Below, piece by piece: positions 1 through 9,314 of a stretch of DNA of 64,000 bases. Source of the DNA: Tritrichomonas foetus (Eukaryota; Parabasalia; Tritrichomonadida; Tritrichomonadidae); the NCBI GenBank assembly GCA_001839685.1, contig MLAK01000710.1, forward strand, positions 1 through 64,000, in the 5' to 3' direction. The notes under the pieces are model-generated. The model saw nothing but the letters and a program-made list of their open reading frames with translations, did no database searches and had not been told where the DNA came from. Every line of letters begins with the position of its first letter. The first letter of the stretch is position 1. The translations under genes were made by a program, and so were the position numbers.

Positions 1-35
<35 letters not shown>
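1..35. repeat. poly(T) tract at window edge
   Basis: The first 35 bases are T (poly(A) on the other strand). It may be a natural homopolymer, as several others occur in the window, or a contig edge effect. No gene is seen in 1-215. Confidence 0.9.
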
Positions 36-36
<1 letters not shown>

Positions 37-215
37 TTCTTTTGATAATATCACTCATGTTTCTTGAATTCATCTTTCTTTCTTGTATTCATCTTTCTTT
101 GCAGAGGGAATAACACTATTGATTCATTCCTAAATCCTAATAAAAATATATTTATATACAAAATACGAACATTTATATAACAAAATTCATGGATATAGTT
201 ATATATCAACTGATA

Positions 216-2102
216 TTATATCAGCAAGCATCCTTTCTTGCTTCCACCGCCTTCTTTCTTATTGTCTCCTTTTTTCTCTTCTTCTTCTTCCTTTGCCTTT
301 TGCTTTTCATCTAGTTTTCCTTGTGTTGTTTCTAATATTGATAGTGACTTATGTGAATTTTCCTGTGAGGTTTCATGGTAATTTTCTTGTGACATATTTG
401 AAACTTGAGCTTTCCTTGAAGAGAAAATCTTCTTATTATGATTTCTACTTGAACAATTCTCTTGGTTTTTTGATTCATCAGTTCGATTATTCACTTTGGA
501 AGTATCAATTGGTTGTAGATCTTTTTCAACATCATCTTTTTCATATTCCTTGATTTTACATCTTTTATCTGCTCCTTGATCGTCTTTTTCGTTTTCACTT
601 TCACTATCATGATGGAAAACGTCTTTTTCTCCCAAAGTATTTTGTTCTTTATTTTCATAATTTTCTTCTTCAATAATGATATCTTCAGTGTTGACAATTT
701 CCACATCTGGTTTGCTTTCATTAGAAGAGTGAACATATTCCTCACAAGCAGGTGTTGGAGCAGCAGCATATAATTTTTCGGGGGTTTGAAATTTGACTTC
801 AGATGGAATTTTTGAGAATCCAACACTCCTTGAATTTTTAGGAATTCTTTTTCCATTGGAATTGGATATTTTTTCTGTTCTCCATGATGGTTGTTTCCTA
901 GAATTATTTCTATTCGATCCAGGCTTTCTCCCACCTAAAGCTGTTGTTGCACGTATATAAATCGAATCACATTTATTGTTTGTATTTTGAATAGAAGAAT
1001 AATTATTTCGAGAAACAGTATGACCATCACGTGATCTCGGCCTTGTCATAGGTAAAGAGAATGATGATTTAGTTTCTGTAGTAAAGTTGATATTTCTTGA
1101 TACTTTATGTGAAGTCACAATTTCTCGCTTCATTTCAGTTACTTTTTGTTCTTGTAGTTTTTGTTGAATGATTAAACGTTCATGTTCTCTGTTATCTTCG
1201 AAATTTGTAAGTTCTTTTGCTTGTTTTTCTAATAATTGTGCTTTCGCAGATTTGTAATCAGCAACTAATCGTTTTTGTGCTTCTTGTGTTTCTTCTAATG
1301 CTAATTTTTCTGCTTCTAATTTGAAAATATTCGCTTTTTGATAGTTGCGAGATGCAGCCAAAGCCCTCTCTTGCTCTTTTAGTTGCAAATAATGGGGAGA
1401 TGGTTTTCTATATTTTTGGGGCATTTGAGTATTCCATACATTCTCAAATCTTTGTAATTGTTGACTGTGTAATTTCAGTAAGTTAGCTCTTTTTTCTTCT
1501 GTTATTCTATCAAATTCTTCAATTGTCATATTATCGTTGTTATCCTTTTCATCGTCAGATCTGACCAAAATTTGTTCACCGTAGTTAGCTGAGTATTTTG
1601 ATCGGTTGTTTCTGTTTTTGATCTCATGACTGATCAATTGAGAAAGATTTAATGATTCTTTCGCTTCATCGTATTGATAAGAAAGTGCGCAATTCTGAGT
1701 AAACTCACGCATATGTCTTTGAAAGTCCATCAATATTTGAATATCTAAATTCGAAAAATCAGGATTTGGATCATCATAAAATTGTTCGCGAAGAGAAATC
1801 AAAACAGGGTCTCGTAAGAAATTTTTTTCGTTTAAGTCATAACATTTGAAATTAGTGTTGGTGTTTTTTCGATCAGGAGAAGCCCCAGCAGAGACATTCC
1901 CGGAAATATTCATTGACATACTCGTTTTTGGACGTGCCGGTGAGCTAACGTTGCTGCTGCATGTTACAGGACGGTTTGACGAGAGGTTTGGCGAGCGCAT
2001 TGGAGAACGAAGTGTCTGTCGGGCAGCAGCTTTCATTCCCAGATTTTGAGATGAATTTTGAATGAACTTTTGAAATTGAGGAAGATTATTTATTGTGAGC
2101 AT
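216..2102 (-). CDS. coiled-coil protein with C-terminal CaaX box
   Basis: Unrecognised 628-residue protein. The ATG at 2102 is the first in frame. Residues ~1-80 are Ser/Asn/Arg-rich. Residues ~190-330 are charged and heptad-like (many E, K, Q, L), suggesting a coiled coil that includes an EERALAASRNYQKA-type stretch. Residues ~340-600 are low-complexity and hydrophilic. The last four residues are CLLI, directly preceded by a basic GGGSKKG linker. Cys-aliphatic-aliphatic-X after a polybasic patch is the classical signal for prenylation; a terminal I or L would favour geranylgeranylation. I infer a prenylated, membrane-associated scaffold. There is no known domain. The gene is convergent with nothing upstream in the window. 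Confidence 0.85.
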   Translation of the reverse strand: MLTINNLPQFQKFIQNSSQNLGMKAAARQTLRSPMRSPNLSSNRPVTCSSNVSSPARPKTSMSMNISGNVSAGASPDRKNTNTNFKCYDLNEKNFLRDPVLISLREQFYDDPNPDFSNLDIQILMDFQRHMREFTQNCALSYQYDEAKESLNLSQLISHEIKNRNNRSKYSANYGEQILVRSDDEKDNNDNMTIEEFDRITEEKRANLLKLHSQQLQRFENVWNTQMPQKYRKPSPHYLQLKEQERALAASRNYQKANIFKLEAEKLALEETQEAQKRLVADYKSAKAQLLEKQAKELTNFEDNREHERLIIQQKLQEQKVTEMKREIVTSHKVSRNINFTTETKSSFSLPMTRPRSRDGHTVSRNNYSSIQNTNNKCDSIYIRATTALGGRKPGSNRNNSRKQPSWRTEKISNSNGKRIPKNSRSVGFSKIPSEVKFQTPEKLYAAAPTPACEEYVHSSNESKPDVEIVNTEDIIIEEENYENKEQNTLGEKDVFHHDSESENEKDDQGADKRCKIKEYEKDDVEKDLQPIDTSKVNNRTDESKNQENCSSRNHNKKIFSSRKAQVSNMSQENYHETSQENSHKSLSILETTQGKLDEKQKAKEEEEEKKGDNKKEGGGSKKGCLLI

Positions 2103-2976
2103 TTCGTTTTTGAATTGAATTTTTTCTATTAATACGTTAATGAATTTGAATGTAAGGAAATTTTAAATGAGAATTCAAAAATTGAATTTTTAACCATTGA
2201 TGTATGTTCAATATCTCAAATACAATATAATTAATTACATAAATAATATAATAAATCATGCCTATTTTCATTTAATAGCAAAAATTTAGTTCAATAAACC
2301 TTGATTAAAGAATTTTGCCCTTATATCCAATGAATGGTTGGAAATTGTAGGATGGATGAATTCATTAAACAGAATAAAAGCATTCAACAATTAGAAACAA
2401 TAAAACAAAATGACTTAAAAAGAAGATTTTTCAATTCGAAAATTTATTGATCGAAAAATATTGATAATAAATCAAAATAAGCAAAGGGAAAATTATGAGA
2501 AAGTAATGATTATGATTCAAGCACTTCACCATAAAATTCAATAGATTTGATAGGAAAATTAAATCATTTCCAATTTTGAACAATTTGACGAAGTTGTTGG
2601 AGAGTGGGCGGAAATTACCTTGGGGAAGAATTCATGATATCATTGATCTGGATTCATCCAGATTCTTTGTGTAATATGAATAATCAGTGCTTATCTTCAT
2701 CAATTGTAGTAACTTAAGTCGCTATAGGTAGTTTAAATTGCTTCTCACTCAGAGTGAACGCTATTGGATCCTTTCATTCTGAGTGAAGTGCCTGCTCATT
2801 CTATCGTTTATAAGTTAATATAAATCACTCAAAAAGTTCAAACGCTTTGAATAAAGACTTATTTCACAAAAAGTTATTATGCCAAAAACGCATTTTGTCT
2901 CAAGACCTTTTTCACATAATCAAAAAGTTATCCGAAGTTAACTTTTTAGATTAGTGAGACCGTTTAAAAAATATCA
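2103..2976. other. intergenic, divergent promoters
   Basis: This A+T-rich spacer lies between two divergent genes. It holds a CACTCAGAGTG palindrome near 2746 and a related TTCTGAGTGAA near 2777. The only other signal seen is the GACCGTTT element just before 2977. Confidence 0.6.
2956..2967 (+). promoter_or_regulatory. GACCGTTT start-proximal element
   Basis: GAGACCGTTTAA lies 9 nt before the ATG at 2977, followed by TATCA immediately before the start. The same 8-mer, in either orientation, precedes four other genes here. Its complement contains AAACGG, close to the Myb recognition sequence YAAC(G/T)G. Confidence 0.5.
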
Positions 2977-3771
2977 ATGAGCTTACCTGAGGCATTACTC
3001 AAATTTATGAAACTAGACAAAAAGGATACTCAATGTACTACAGAAAAAGAACCTACTTCAATTGCACCACCAGTAAATGATGTAAATTTGAAATCTATCA
3101 AATTATTTCCCGACCAAGACTTAAACAGCAACAACAAGAACAAAAACGACAATCTCGCAAACCTAAACGACAGCAAACCAGGAAAAAATCAAAATAACGA
3201 CGAACCAACCAATAATAATAATAATAATTCGAAATCTATCAAAAAAAAGAAAGTTCAACATGATTTACCGCCAGATTTAGAAGAAAAGCAAAACCAAAAA
3301 GAGCCAACATTCAATTACGTCAAGCCGAAAGGAGTGATTTTAGATACAAAATTTAGATCTAAAAAAAATTGGGATAATAATTTAATTTCTTGGTTTGCCC
3401 ATTTAAGGCCTTCATTTTTTCAGCTTTCTATGAAAAACCAAAATGATGTTTCTCTTCAATCAATTTTAAAAAATATTGAAAAAGGTGAAATGCCAAAAAC
3501 GAATGAAGCTTGTCAAATTTTGGAAGTTGAACAAATTTTGTTTTATTTTGAAAGACAAAATAAGCCATTTTCCGTAACTGATCTTGCATGGATTTTTTCT
3601 GCATTGATTTTTATTGATAGATTGATTTCTGAAGATGTTTCAAGCTGTCTTGAAAATTTGGTGACAAAAATGGTGAAACAAGTAAATTTGCTTGATTCAC
3701 CTAGTGACCATCTTTATCCGAAATTGATGGTTAATATAACTTTAATTACAAAGTTCTTCCATAGGCAATAA
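2977..3771 (+). CDS. Gemin2/SIP1-like SMN-complex protein
   Basis: 264 residues, close to the family's usual ~280. Residues 1-95 are Asn/Lys-rich linker, including a short LPPDLEEKQ segment typical of Gemin2 N-termini. Residues ~115-264 are helical, with a WFAHLRPSF stretch and then the conserved C-terminal block: TDLAWIFSALIFIDRLIS, a helix of SCLENLV type, and ITLITKFF at the very end. That order matches the C-terminal core of Gemin2, which in other eukaryotes binds SMN and Sm proteins and drives snRNP assembly. The ATG lies 9 nt after a GAGACCGTTTAA element, so the leader is very short. The call rests on remembered family similarity. Confidence 0.72.
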   Translation: MSLPEALLKFMKLDKKDTQCTTEKEPTSIAPPVNDVNLKSIKLFPDQDLNSNNKNKNDNLANLNDSKPGKNQNNDEPTNNNNNNSKSIKKKKVQHDLPPDLEEKQNQKEPTFNYVKPKGVILDTKFRSKKNWDNNLISWFAHLRPSFFQLSMKNQNDVSLQSILKNIEKGEMPKTNEACQILEVEQILFYFERQNKPFSVTDLAWIFSALIFIDRLISEDVSSCLENLVTKMVKQVNLLDSPSDHLYPKLMVNITLITKFFHRQ

Positions 3772-4144
3772 TAAGAAAATTTGTATTGTTATAAATATAT
3801 TAAAAGTATAGATTTTTCATTTTCTTTGGTTTTAATAGTTTGTTGTTTTTTTAACAAGTAGAACTTCACATATACGCATTTGCATTATTTATTCAATAAA
3901 TTCCAAAAGTTTTCATTTCATACATTCTCATTTGATAATTTCCATTTTGTGTTGACTTCATTTTGGTTGTTCAAATTAGAATTTTAATCATTTATTGGCA
4001 TTTAAATATATAAAGTTAAAAAATAAATCCAAAAATTCGACATATATCTCGAGGAAATGAATGAATTTGATTCCATCAAAATGAAAGAAAAGAGGTTAAA
4101 AAATGACCATTTATGTTCATAAAAAGTTGATATAGAATTATCGA
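3772..4144. other. intergenic
   Basis: A+T-rich spacer between two genes on the + strand. I see no RNA gene, repeat or shared promoter motif in it. Confidence 0.6.
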
Positions 4145-6118
4145 ATGTCGACTTTTTACACCCTCATAGATCTCGAAGCAGTTCAAAGCAAAGCAGCTCG
4201 ATTCAAATATTGTTGTTGTGACATATTCAGAGATTACGTCGCGTTTGGCACATCTGCCGGTTCGGTCCATATTTATAAGCGTCCCTGTGTTGCCCCTCCA
4301 ATTGTTATTTCAGTTTCTTCGCTTATCAATGCTGTCACGCTTTTGTCGTTTAGTCCAGGTGGCAAATGGCTGATTTTAGGTGATACAAAAGGCCTTCATT
4401 TCATCGAAGATCCTCTCACGTCTTCGTCACTTTTCTTTTCAATTGACACAAAAGGAAGTCAAGTCAAGTCAGTCGCATGGATTTCAGAGCCTCCGCCAAA
4501 GATTAATCGAACGCCATATGTCTATGCCGGAGATGATTCAGGCTGTATTTGGTTAATCCGTCATCAAAACGCCGATGTTTTTGCAACACTTCCAAGTGGT
4601 ATCAACCAACTATCAATTGTCGACGAATCCAGGATTTTATCGGCGACCAAAAATGGGCCAATTTTGATTTCACACAACAAAGTCGAAAATACTGTTTCGA
4701 CAATGCCAATTGGCAGGAAATCGCCAGTTGGTGATTTTGGTGGTTTATATGCTGATGAATATAAAGCCATCTTTTTATCCAGGCCTGAAGGGAAACTTTC
4801 GCTTGCTTCACTTGAAGGAAGAATTAAAGTCACTCTCAAATTCGCTGCAGAAGGAATTGAGCCAGATCCAAACATTTCTACAGACTTACATCATCTAATT
4901 TTATGTCCACCATTTTTAGTTTCTGTTGGACAGAATAAAATGTGCTATATTATTGACTTAACTGCAACCCCGCCGAAACTTGTATCAGCAATTCCTGAAC
5001 TGGCTTCTGTAATTGATTGGTCCAATCATAAAAACGATGTTTTATTTTTATGTCCAAATAGAATTTGTATATTTTCAGTATGTGAAAACCCAATTGATTA
5101 TGTACAATATTTAATTCAGAAAGAAATGTTCATAGAAGCTCAAAATATTGTAATTGATCAAAAAATTGCAGATGATTCAATACTCGAAAGATTAAAGCCA
5201 ATTGAGAATCCAAAGTTTGCAGAATACGTCGAAAAACTTGAGTTAATGAACCAGCCAAAATCTCTAGATGAAGTAGATACTGCTTTATTCGCAGAATTTA
5301 TGTCAGTTCCAACACCAACTGCCGAAATGATGACAAAATTGTATGATTTACGTTCTTTAATCATTGTTGATGACGAAATCAAAAAGAAAATTGAAAACTA
5401 TGTTATAAAATTCCCTAATGATGGTTTTCGATGGATTGATGAAATCGATCCTGATTATGTTGTCCCTCTAATCAACGATAGAGAAGAAGCAGCGCAATTT
5501 GTTTCAAAAGCTGCGAAACGAGGCACTTCAGAATTATGTAAAATGCTTTCTAAGATTGATAATTTGCCAATAGATGCATGCGTTGCTAATTCTCCACCAA
5601 TTAGACCACATAACCTAACTGGTGAACGAAGAAAGCAGTTTGAAAAGGCTCTCGCTGAAGTTGACATGTTTGAATGTGATGTTGAAGAAACTGAATTAAT
5701 TGAATCGCTTTATTTTGAAGAATATTCTAAAATTAATGAAAATAATATTACACCAGAAGCAACACATCGACTTTTAAAGATTCATGAATGGGAATCTCAA
5801 ATAAGCGAATGTGTAAATGAACTTAAATCAACAATGGAACTTCATATGATTTCACAAGGAACAAAATCTATTCCTCCTTGGCTTGCAACTGCAATTGATT
5901 CTGAAAAGAAAGGACACAAAATAATCGATAGGGGTTCAGATGGAAATGCTAATTGGGGTGTTGTTGCACATTTAACGGTATGTCCAATCTGTGGAATGCA
6001 GCATAACCTTGGCGAGTCCGTGACGAGTGTCAGTGTATTTCCATGTTCGCATATTTATCATGTTTCATGCTTGCATTCAAGATATTGTCCAATATGCTAC
6101 TCAAATTGCATGCATTAA
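4145..6118 (+). CDS. HPS5-like beta-propeller protein with C-terminal RING
   Basis: 657 residues. The N-terminal ~320 residues have WD/propeller character: LIDLEAVQSKAARFKYCCCD, then YVAFGTSAGSVHIY, LSFSPGGKWLILGDTKG and YAGDDSGCIWLI. The opening LIDLE... pattern recalls HPS5 (BLOC-2). Residues ~330-600 are alpha-helical, as in class C Vps and HPS5 proteins. The C-terminus is a RING-H2-like zinc motif: CPIC, then CSHIYHVSC, then CPIC (residues ~609-651). A terminal RING is typical of VPS8, VPS11, VPS18 and VPS41 rather than HPS5. So it is either a divergent HOPS/CORVET-type subunit or an HPS5-like protein with a RING. Role inferred: endolysosomal tethering. Confidence 0.7.
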   Translation: MSTFYTLIDLEAVQSKAARFKYCCCDIFRDYVAFGTSAGSVHIYKRPCVAPPIVISVSSLINAVTLLSFSPGGKWLILGDTKGLHFIEDPLTSSSLFFSIDTKGSQVKSVAWISEPPPKINRTPYVYAGDDSGCIWLIRHQNADVFATLPSGINQLSIVDESRILSATKNGPILISHNKVENTVSTMPIGRKSPVGDFGGLYADEYKAIFLSRPEGKLSLASLEGRIKVTLKFAAEGIEPDPNISTDLHHLILCPPFLVSVGQNKMCYIIDLTATPPKLVSAIPELASVIDWSNHKNDVLFLCPNRICIFSVCENPIDYVQYLIQKEMFIEAQNIVIDQKIADDSILERLKPIENPKFAEYVEKLELMNQPKSLDEVDTALFAEFMSVPTPTAEMMTKLYDLRSLIIVDDEIKKKIENYVIKFPNDGFRWIDEIDPDYVVPLINDREEAAQFVSKAAKRGTSELCKMLSKIDNLPIDACVANSPPIRPHNLTGERRKQFEKALAEVDMFECDVEETELIESLYFEEYSKINENNITPEATHRLLKIHEWESQISECVNELKSTMELHMISQGTKSIPPWLATAIDSEKKGHKIIDRGSDGNANWGVVAHLTVCPICGMQHNLGESVTSVSVFPCSHIYHVSCLHSRYCPICYSNCMH

Positions 6119-6502
6119 TTAACATTTTGTTAAACATCCTGTTTGTAGAAATCTGATTTATTTCATATTATAACTCATTATCTCAAACATTTATGGGTCA
6201 CATTATTGACTAAATCCGGCTATTTTCTGAATGATGATTAGTTTGTTGGCAATAATCATTCTCTTCATTAATAAACAATAGACAATATTTGATGAGCTTG
6301 TACAAAAGGAAAATTAAATATATATACAAATCAGTTTTTTATCTCATAAATCATGATTCCAATCATAAAAAAAAGTGAAAAAGAAGAAAAAGAAAAAAGC
6401 AAACTATGATTTAGCTCATACAATTTTGTTTTAGAGTAATATATACATTATTATTGAGATTAATAAATCTCCACAATCAAAGATCATTTTTTTGATAAAA
6501 AT
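6119..6502. other. intergenic, convergent 3' ends
   Basis: Spacer between two converging genes. A+T-rich with short purine runs near 6368-6400. No gene seen. Confidence 0.6.
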
Positions 6503-7840
6503 TTACGGGAAAAGTGATATGTAGGATGCTTTGAAATCATTCAAAAGCGCTTCTGTGTCTTTGTTTCCGCCCATCTGGTGTGCTGGGATGAAGGGGGGAG
6601 TTGCAGCATATTCTGATGCGATCCTTTCTGCCACTTGCACGAAGAAGCGAGAATCATTCACTTCAATTACCATCCCAGGATCTGCGATTCTTGGTCTGCC
6701 ACTTTGGAGTGCGTTAAGTCTATCTTTCAGGATGTCACTATCCGGGCACTTACTTACTCCAGCGTGATAGATTTTCATTGAGTTTTGAGCATCTTTTTGT
6801 AACTCGAAGATGAGTCCGAGGTTTGCCCAAGCTTCTGCAAGTTCTCCTTTTAGATATAATGCTCGCTGGAAAGCAACAACAGCATCTTGCATTTGCTCGT
6901 TTTTGAAGTAGAGGACACCTAAACCACACCAAAATAATGGCGAGTCACTCCAGTATGAAATGCATTCACAATATCGTTGATAAGCGACTGGCATTTCTCC
7001 TTGTTTCATTGCGATTCGTGCAGTTACAAATCGAAGCATGGGATCAGATGCATCATATGAAATAATACTTGCTGCTTTCTCAAAAGATAATTGGTCGTTC
7101 TGAAGAGAAAGAAACCAGGCATACTGCTGGACCAAATCCGAGCATCTCGGATGTTGGTAATATAAATCTTGATACACTTGATCAGCCAAGTCACTTCTTC
7201 CAGCCATTTGGTAGGTGAAAGCAAGTTGAAATTTGATGTCATTTTCTTTCAAATTTGGTGGTGGTGAAGAAAGAACACTTTCAAGAAGAGAAACGGCTTC
7301 ATCAAAATTTCCAAGTGATCGATTTAATAGCGCCATTCGTAATTTCACGTCTGACCGTTGTTGCAACTGTGGCGCTATCTGTAAAGCATTTTTGAGATAA
7401 TGAAGAGCAATTTTATAATATCTGAAATGTTGAAAAACTGATCCAACTCCATACCAAAAATATGCATCGTCGATCTGAGCGTTTTTGTTGATGCGAAGAA
7501 CATTTGAATAGCTCGAATAAGCGTTGATAAAATCTCCAAGCATAAGATAGCAATGCCCTATTTGGATCCATATTGCTAAATTCTCCGAATTTGTTTCCAG
7601 CTGTTTCCAAAGCTCATTCAGTAGACGAGTAATTTCATTGACTGCCTGTTTCGTGCTTGGAAAGGAAGCAATTCGTTCATTTTCAGGGTTATATGAAATT
7701 AATCTGCGAAATGCAAACTCTGAACTTTCTTTTGCATTGAAAACATTAGCGACGTCAAAAATTATCTTCCAGCTTTGTTCGAGCTCAGCATTTGCGGCAT
7801 TAATGGAATTTTTCACACTGTTTGAGATTTGCGATGTCAT
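6503..7840 (-). CDS. Cyc8/Ssn6-like TPR protein
   Basis: 445 residues, starting at the ATG at 7840. At least seven tetratricopeptide repeats run from about residue 85 to 380. Recognisable units include IWIQIGHCYLMLGDFINAYS, YFWYGVGSVFQHFRYYKIAL, IKFQLAFTYQMAGRSDLA and LFWCGLGVLYFKNEQMQDAV. The phrases 'GHCYLMLGD', 'WYGVGSVF' and 'FWCGLGVLYF' correspond closely in order to the TPR array of the Cyc8/Ssn6 corepressor and UTX. In yeast Cyc8 pairs with Tup1 in transcriptional repression. No Tup1 partner is in the window. Other multi-TPR scaffolds (for example APC or IFT subunits) remain possible. Confidence 0.68.
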   Translation of the reverse strand: MTSQISNSVKNSINAANAELEQSWKIIFDVANVFNAKESSEFAFRRLISYNPENERIASFPSTKQAVNEITRLLNELWKQLETNSENLAIWIQIGHCYLMLGDFINAYSSYSNVLRINKNAQIDDAYFWYGVGSVFQHFRYYKIALHYLKNALQIAPQLQQRSDVKLRMALLNRSLGNFDEAVSLLESVLSSPPPNLKENDIKFQLAFTYQMAGRSDLADQVYQDLYYQHPRCSDLVQQYAWFLSLQNDQLSFEKAASIISYDASDPMLRFVTARIAMKQGEMPVAYQRYCECISYWSDSPLFWCGLGVLYFKNEQMQDAVVAFQRALYLKGELAEAWANLGLIFELQKDAQNSMKIYHAGVSKCPDSDILKDRLNALQSGRPRIADPGMVIEVNDSRFFVQVAERIASEYAATPPFIPAHQMGGNKDTEALLNDFKASYISLFP

Positions 7841-8430
7841 GGAAATTCTGAAGACGTAATGATTATTTAAAAAGTGAATTTTTTTTGATGCGAATCGTAA
7901 CCAGATAAAATGTTATCCAAATGTTTGTTAACTGATATTTTTCAAAATGGAAAAATGACTATTAAAAAAACAAACAATTAATCTTTCTTTTTTGGCTCAT
8001 AAATAAATATAAATTACTTATGGCCTGGAATTAGTCCATTAATGTTTATTAATATACCTACATTTCAAAATATTATTTTCCAAATTGATTTTTGATGAGT
8101 CCAATTGGTTAACAAAAAACAAACAATTTTTGGACCAATGATATAAGTTTATGGAGTAAGTGTTACCCCTTTTGGTGCGACCCTTTCTTTTTCCAGAAGG
8201 ATTCTTTTTGCTTAATTACAGAAAAAGTAGTTTTCATGATGAAACTTTTTCCGTATTTATATGACCTTTTCTTCATAATTTCAGACCATATAAAAATGGA
8301 AAAAGTATATAAAAAAATTTTGTTGAGCACACTTCATCGAAAATACCAAACGATAAGATCATTGCATTTTGACTTCTCCAAAGGTGAAATATTTTATCCT
8401 TCCAAATTTCTAAAAAGTAAACTTGGAAAA
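7841..8430. other. intergenic, divergent
   Basis: Spacer between divergent genes. An open frame runs from 8236 into VPS29, but its 65 extra codons do not resemble the family, so I treat it as leader. No other feature seen. Confidence 0.55.
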
Positions 8431-8991
8431 ATGCTTGTCCTTCTTATTGGCGATTTGCACATTCCATACAGAGCACACGAAATCCTTAAAGTATTCCGCG
8501 AGCACCTTCAACCAGGCAAAATTCATCAAATTTTATGCACAGGAAACGTTTGCATCAAATCCGAATTAGATTACCTTCGAACAATCTGCAACGAAATCGT
8601 CGTCGTCAAAGGCGAGTACGATGAGGAAGGAATTAGCTCAACCGAACAAACAGTTTTAACAATCGGTGGTTTCAAAGTCGGACTTATTTCAAGTTACAGC
8701 GTTTTTCCAATTACAGACCAATCTCGTCTCGCGCTCAAGCAAAGAGAGCTTGATGTTGATATTCTCGTCCACGGAGGTACCCACCAGGCAGACGCCTCTG
8801 TTTATGATAATTGTTTCTACTTAAACCCAGGATCAGCCACAGGCGCCTACATATCAGAAGACCCACACCCAACACCATCATTCATCTTATTAAACGTACA
8901 AGGAACAACCGCCATTGCGTATCTTTACACACTTGGTGAAGAAGGAAACATTCTAGTTAACAAAGTCAAGTTTTCGAAAGACGAAGAATAA
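8431..8991 (+). CDS. VPS29: VPS29, retromer subunit
   Basis: 186 residues, like the family's ~182. I chose the ATG at 8431 because homology starts exactly there (MLVLLIGDLHIPYRA); the frame is open further upstream, but that part is unlike any VPS29. Conserved landmarks: GDLHIP (metallophosphoesterase motif I), QILCTGNVC, VVVKGEYDEE, DVDILVHGGTHQ, YLNPGSATGAY and PSFILL. VPS29 has a phosphoesterase fold and scaffolds VPS35 in retromer, for endosome-to-Golgi or plasma-membrane recycling. Oddity: the family's usual HGHQV becomes SSYSV, and SGHTH becomes HGGTH, so metal-site histidines are altered. Confidence 0.93.
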   Translation: MLVLLIGDLHIPYRAHEILKVFREHLQPGKIHQILCTGNVCIKSELDYLRTICNEIVVVKGEYDEEGISSTEQTVLTIGGFKVGLISSYSVFPITDQSRLALKQRELDVDILVHGGTHQADASVYDNCFYLNPGSATGAYISEDPHPTPSFILLNVQGTTAIAYLYTLGEEGNILVNKVKFSKDEE

Positions 8992-9314
8992 AAAAGTTCG
9001 CTATTTTAAATCTCTTTTTCTCGCTTTTATTCTTTCTTTCTCCAACATAAAACTCTTTCATCATTGGAATGAATTATTTCACCACTCATCAAGGTCAATT
9101 TCACTCTATTAAGTTCACAAGCGGGAAATAAACAGAAACAGAAACTAAAGCAGACTAACAAAAAACATATAAACCAAAATAGAAACAGAAACAAAAAATA
9201 GAAACAGAAACGTCAATATCCAAAATATTTCTTATGATTAGAAACAACAGTTGGAGGTTTAAAATGTGATTAAAGTTATGTTTGTATAATATAATCGTTT
9301 ACTTAGAATTACAT
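8992..9314. other. intergenic with AGAAAC-rich low complexity
   Basis: Short repeats of AGAAACAGAAAC type lie around 9131-9212. Both flanking genes end here (convergent). No gene seen. Confidence 0.6.

Noticed and set aside
8236..8430. N-terminal extension of VPS29
   Set aside because: The in-frame codons upstream do not resemble any VPS29, whose length and start match the ATG at 8431.
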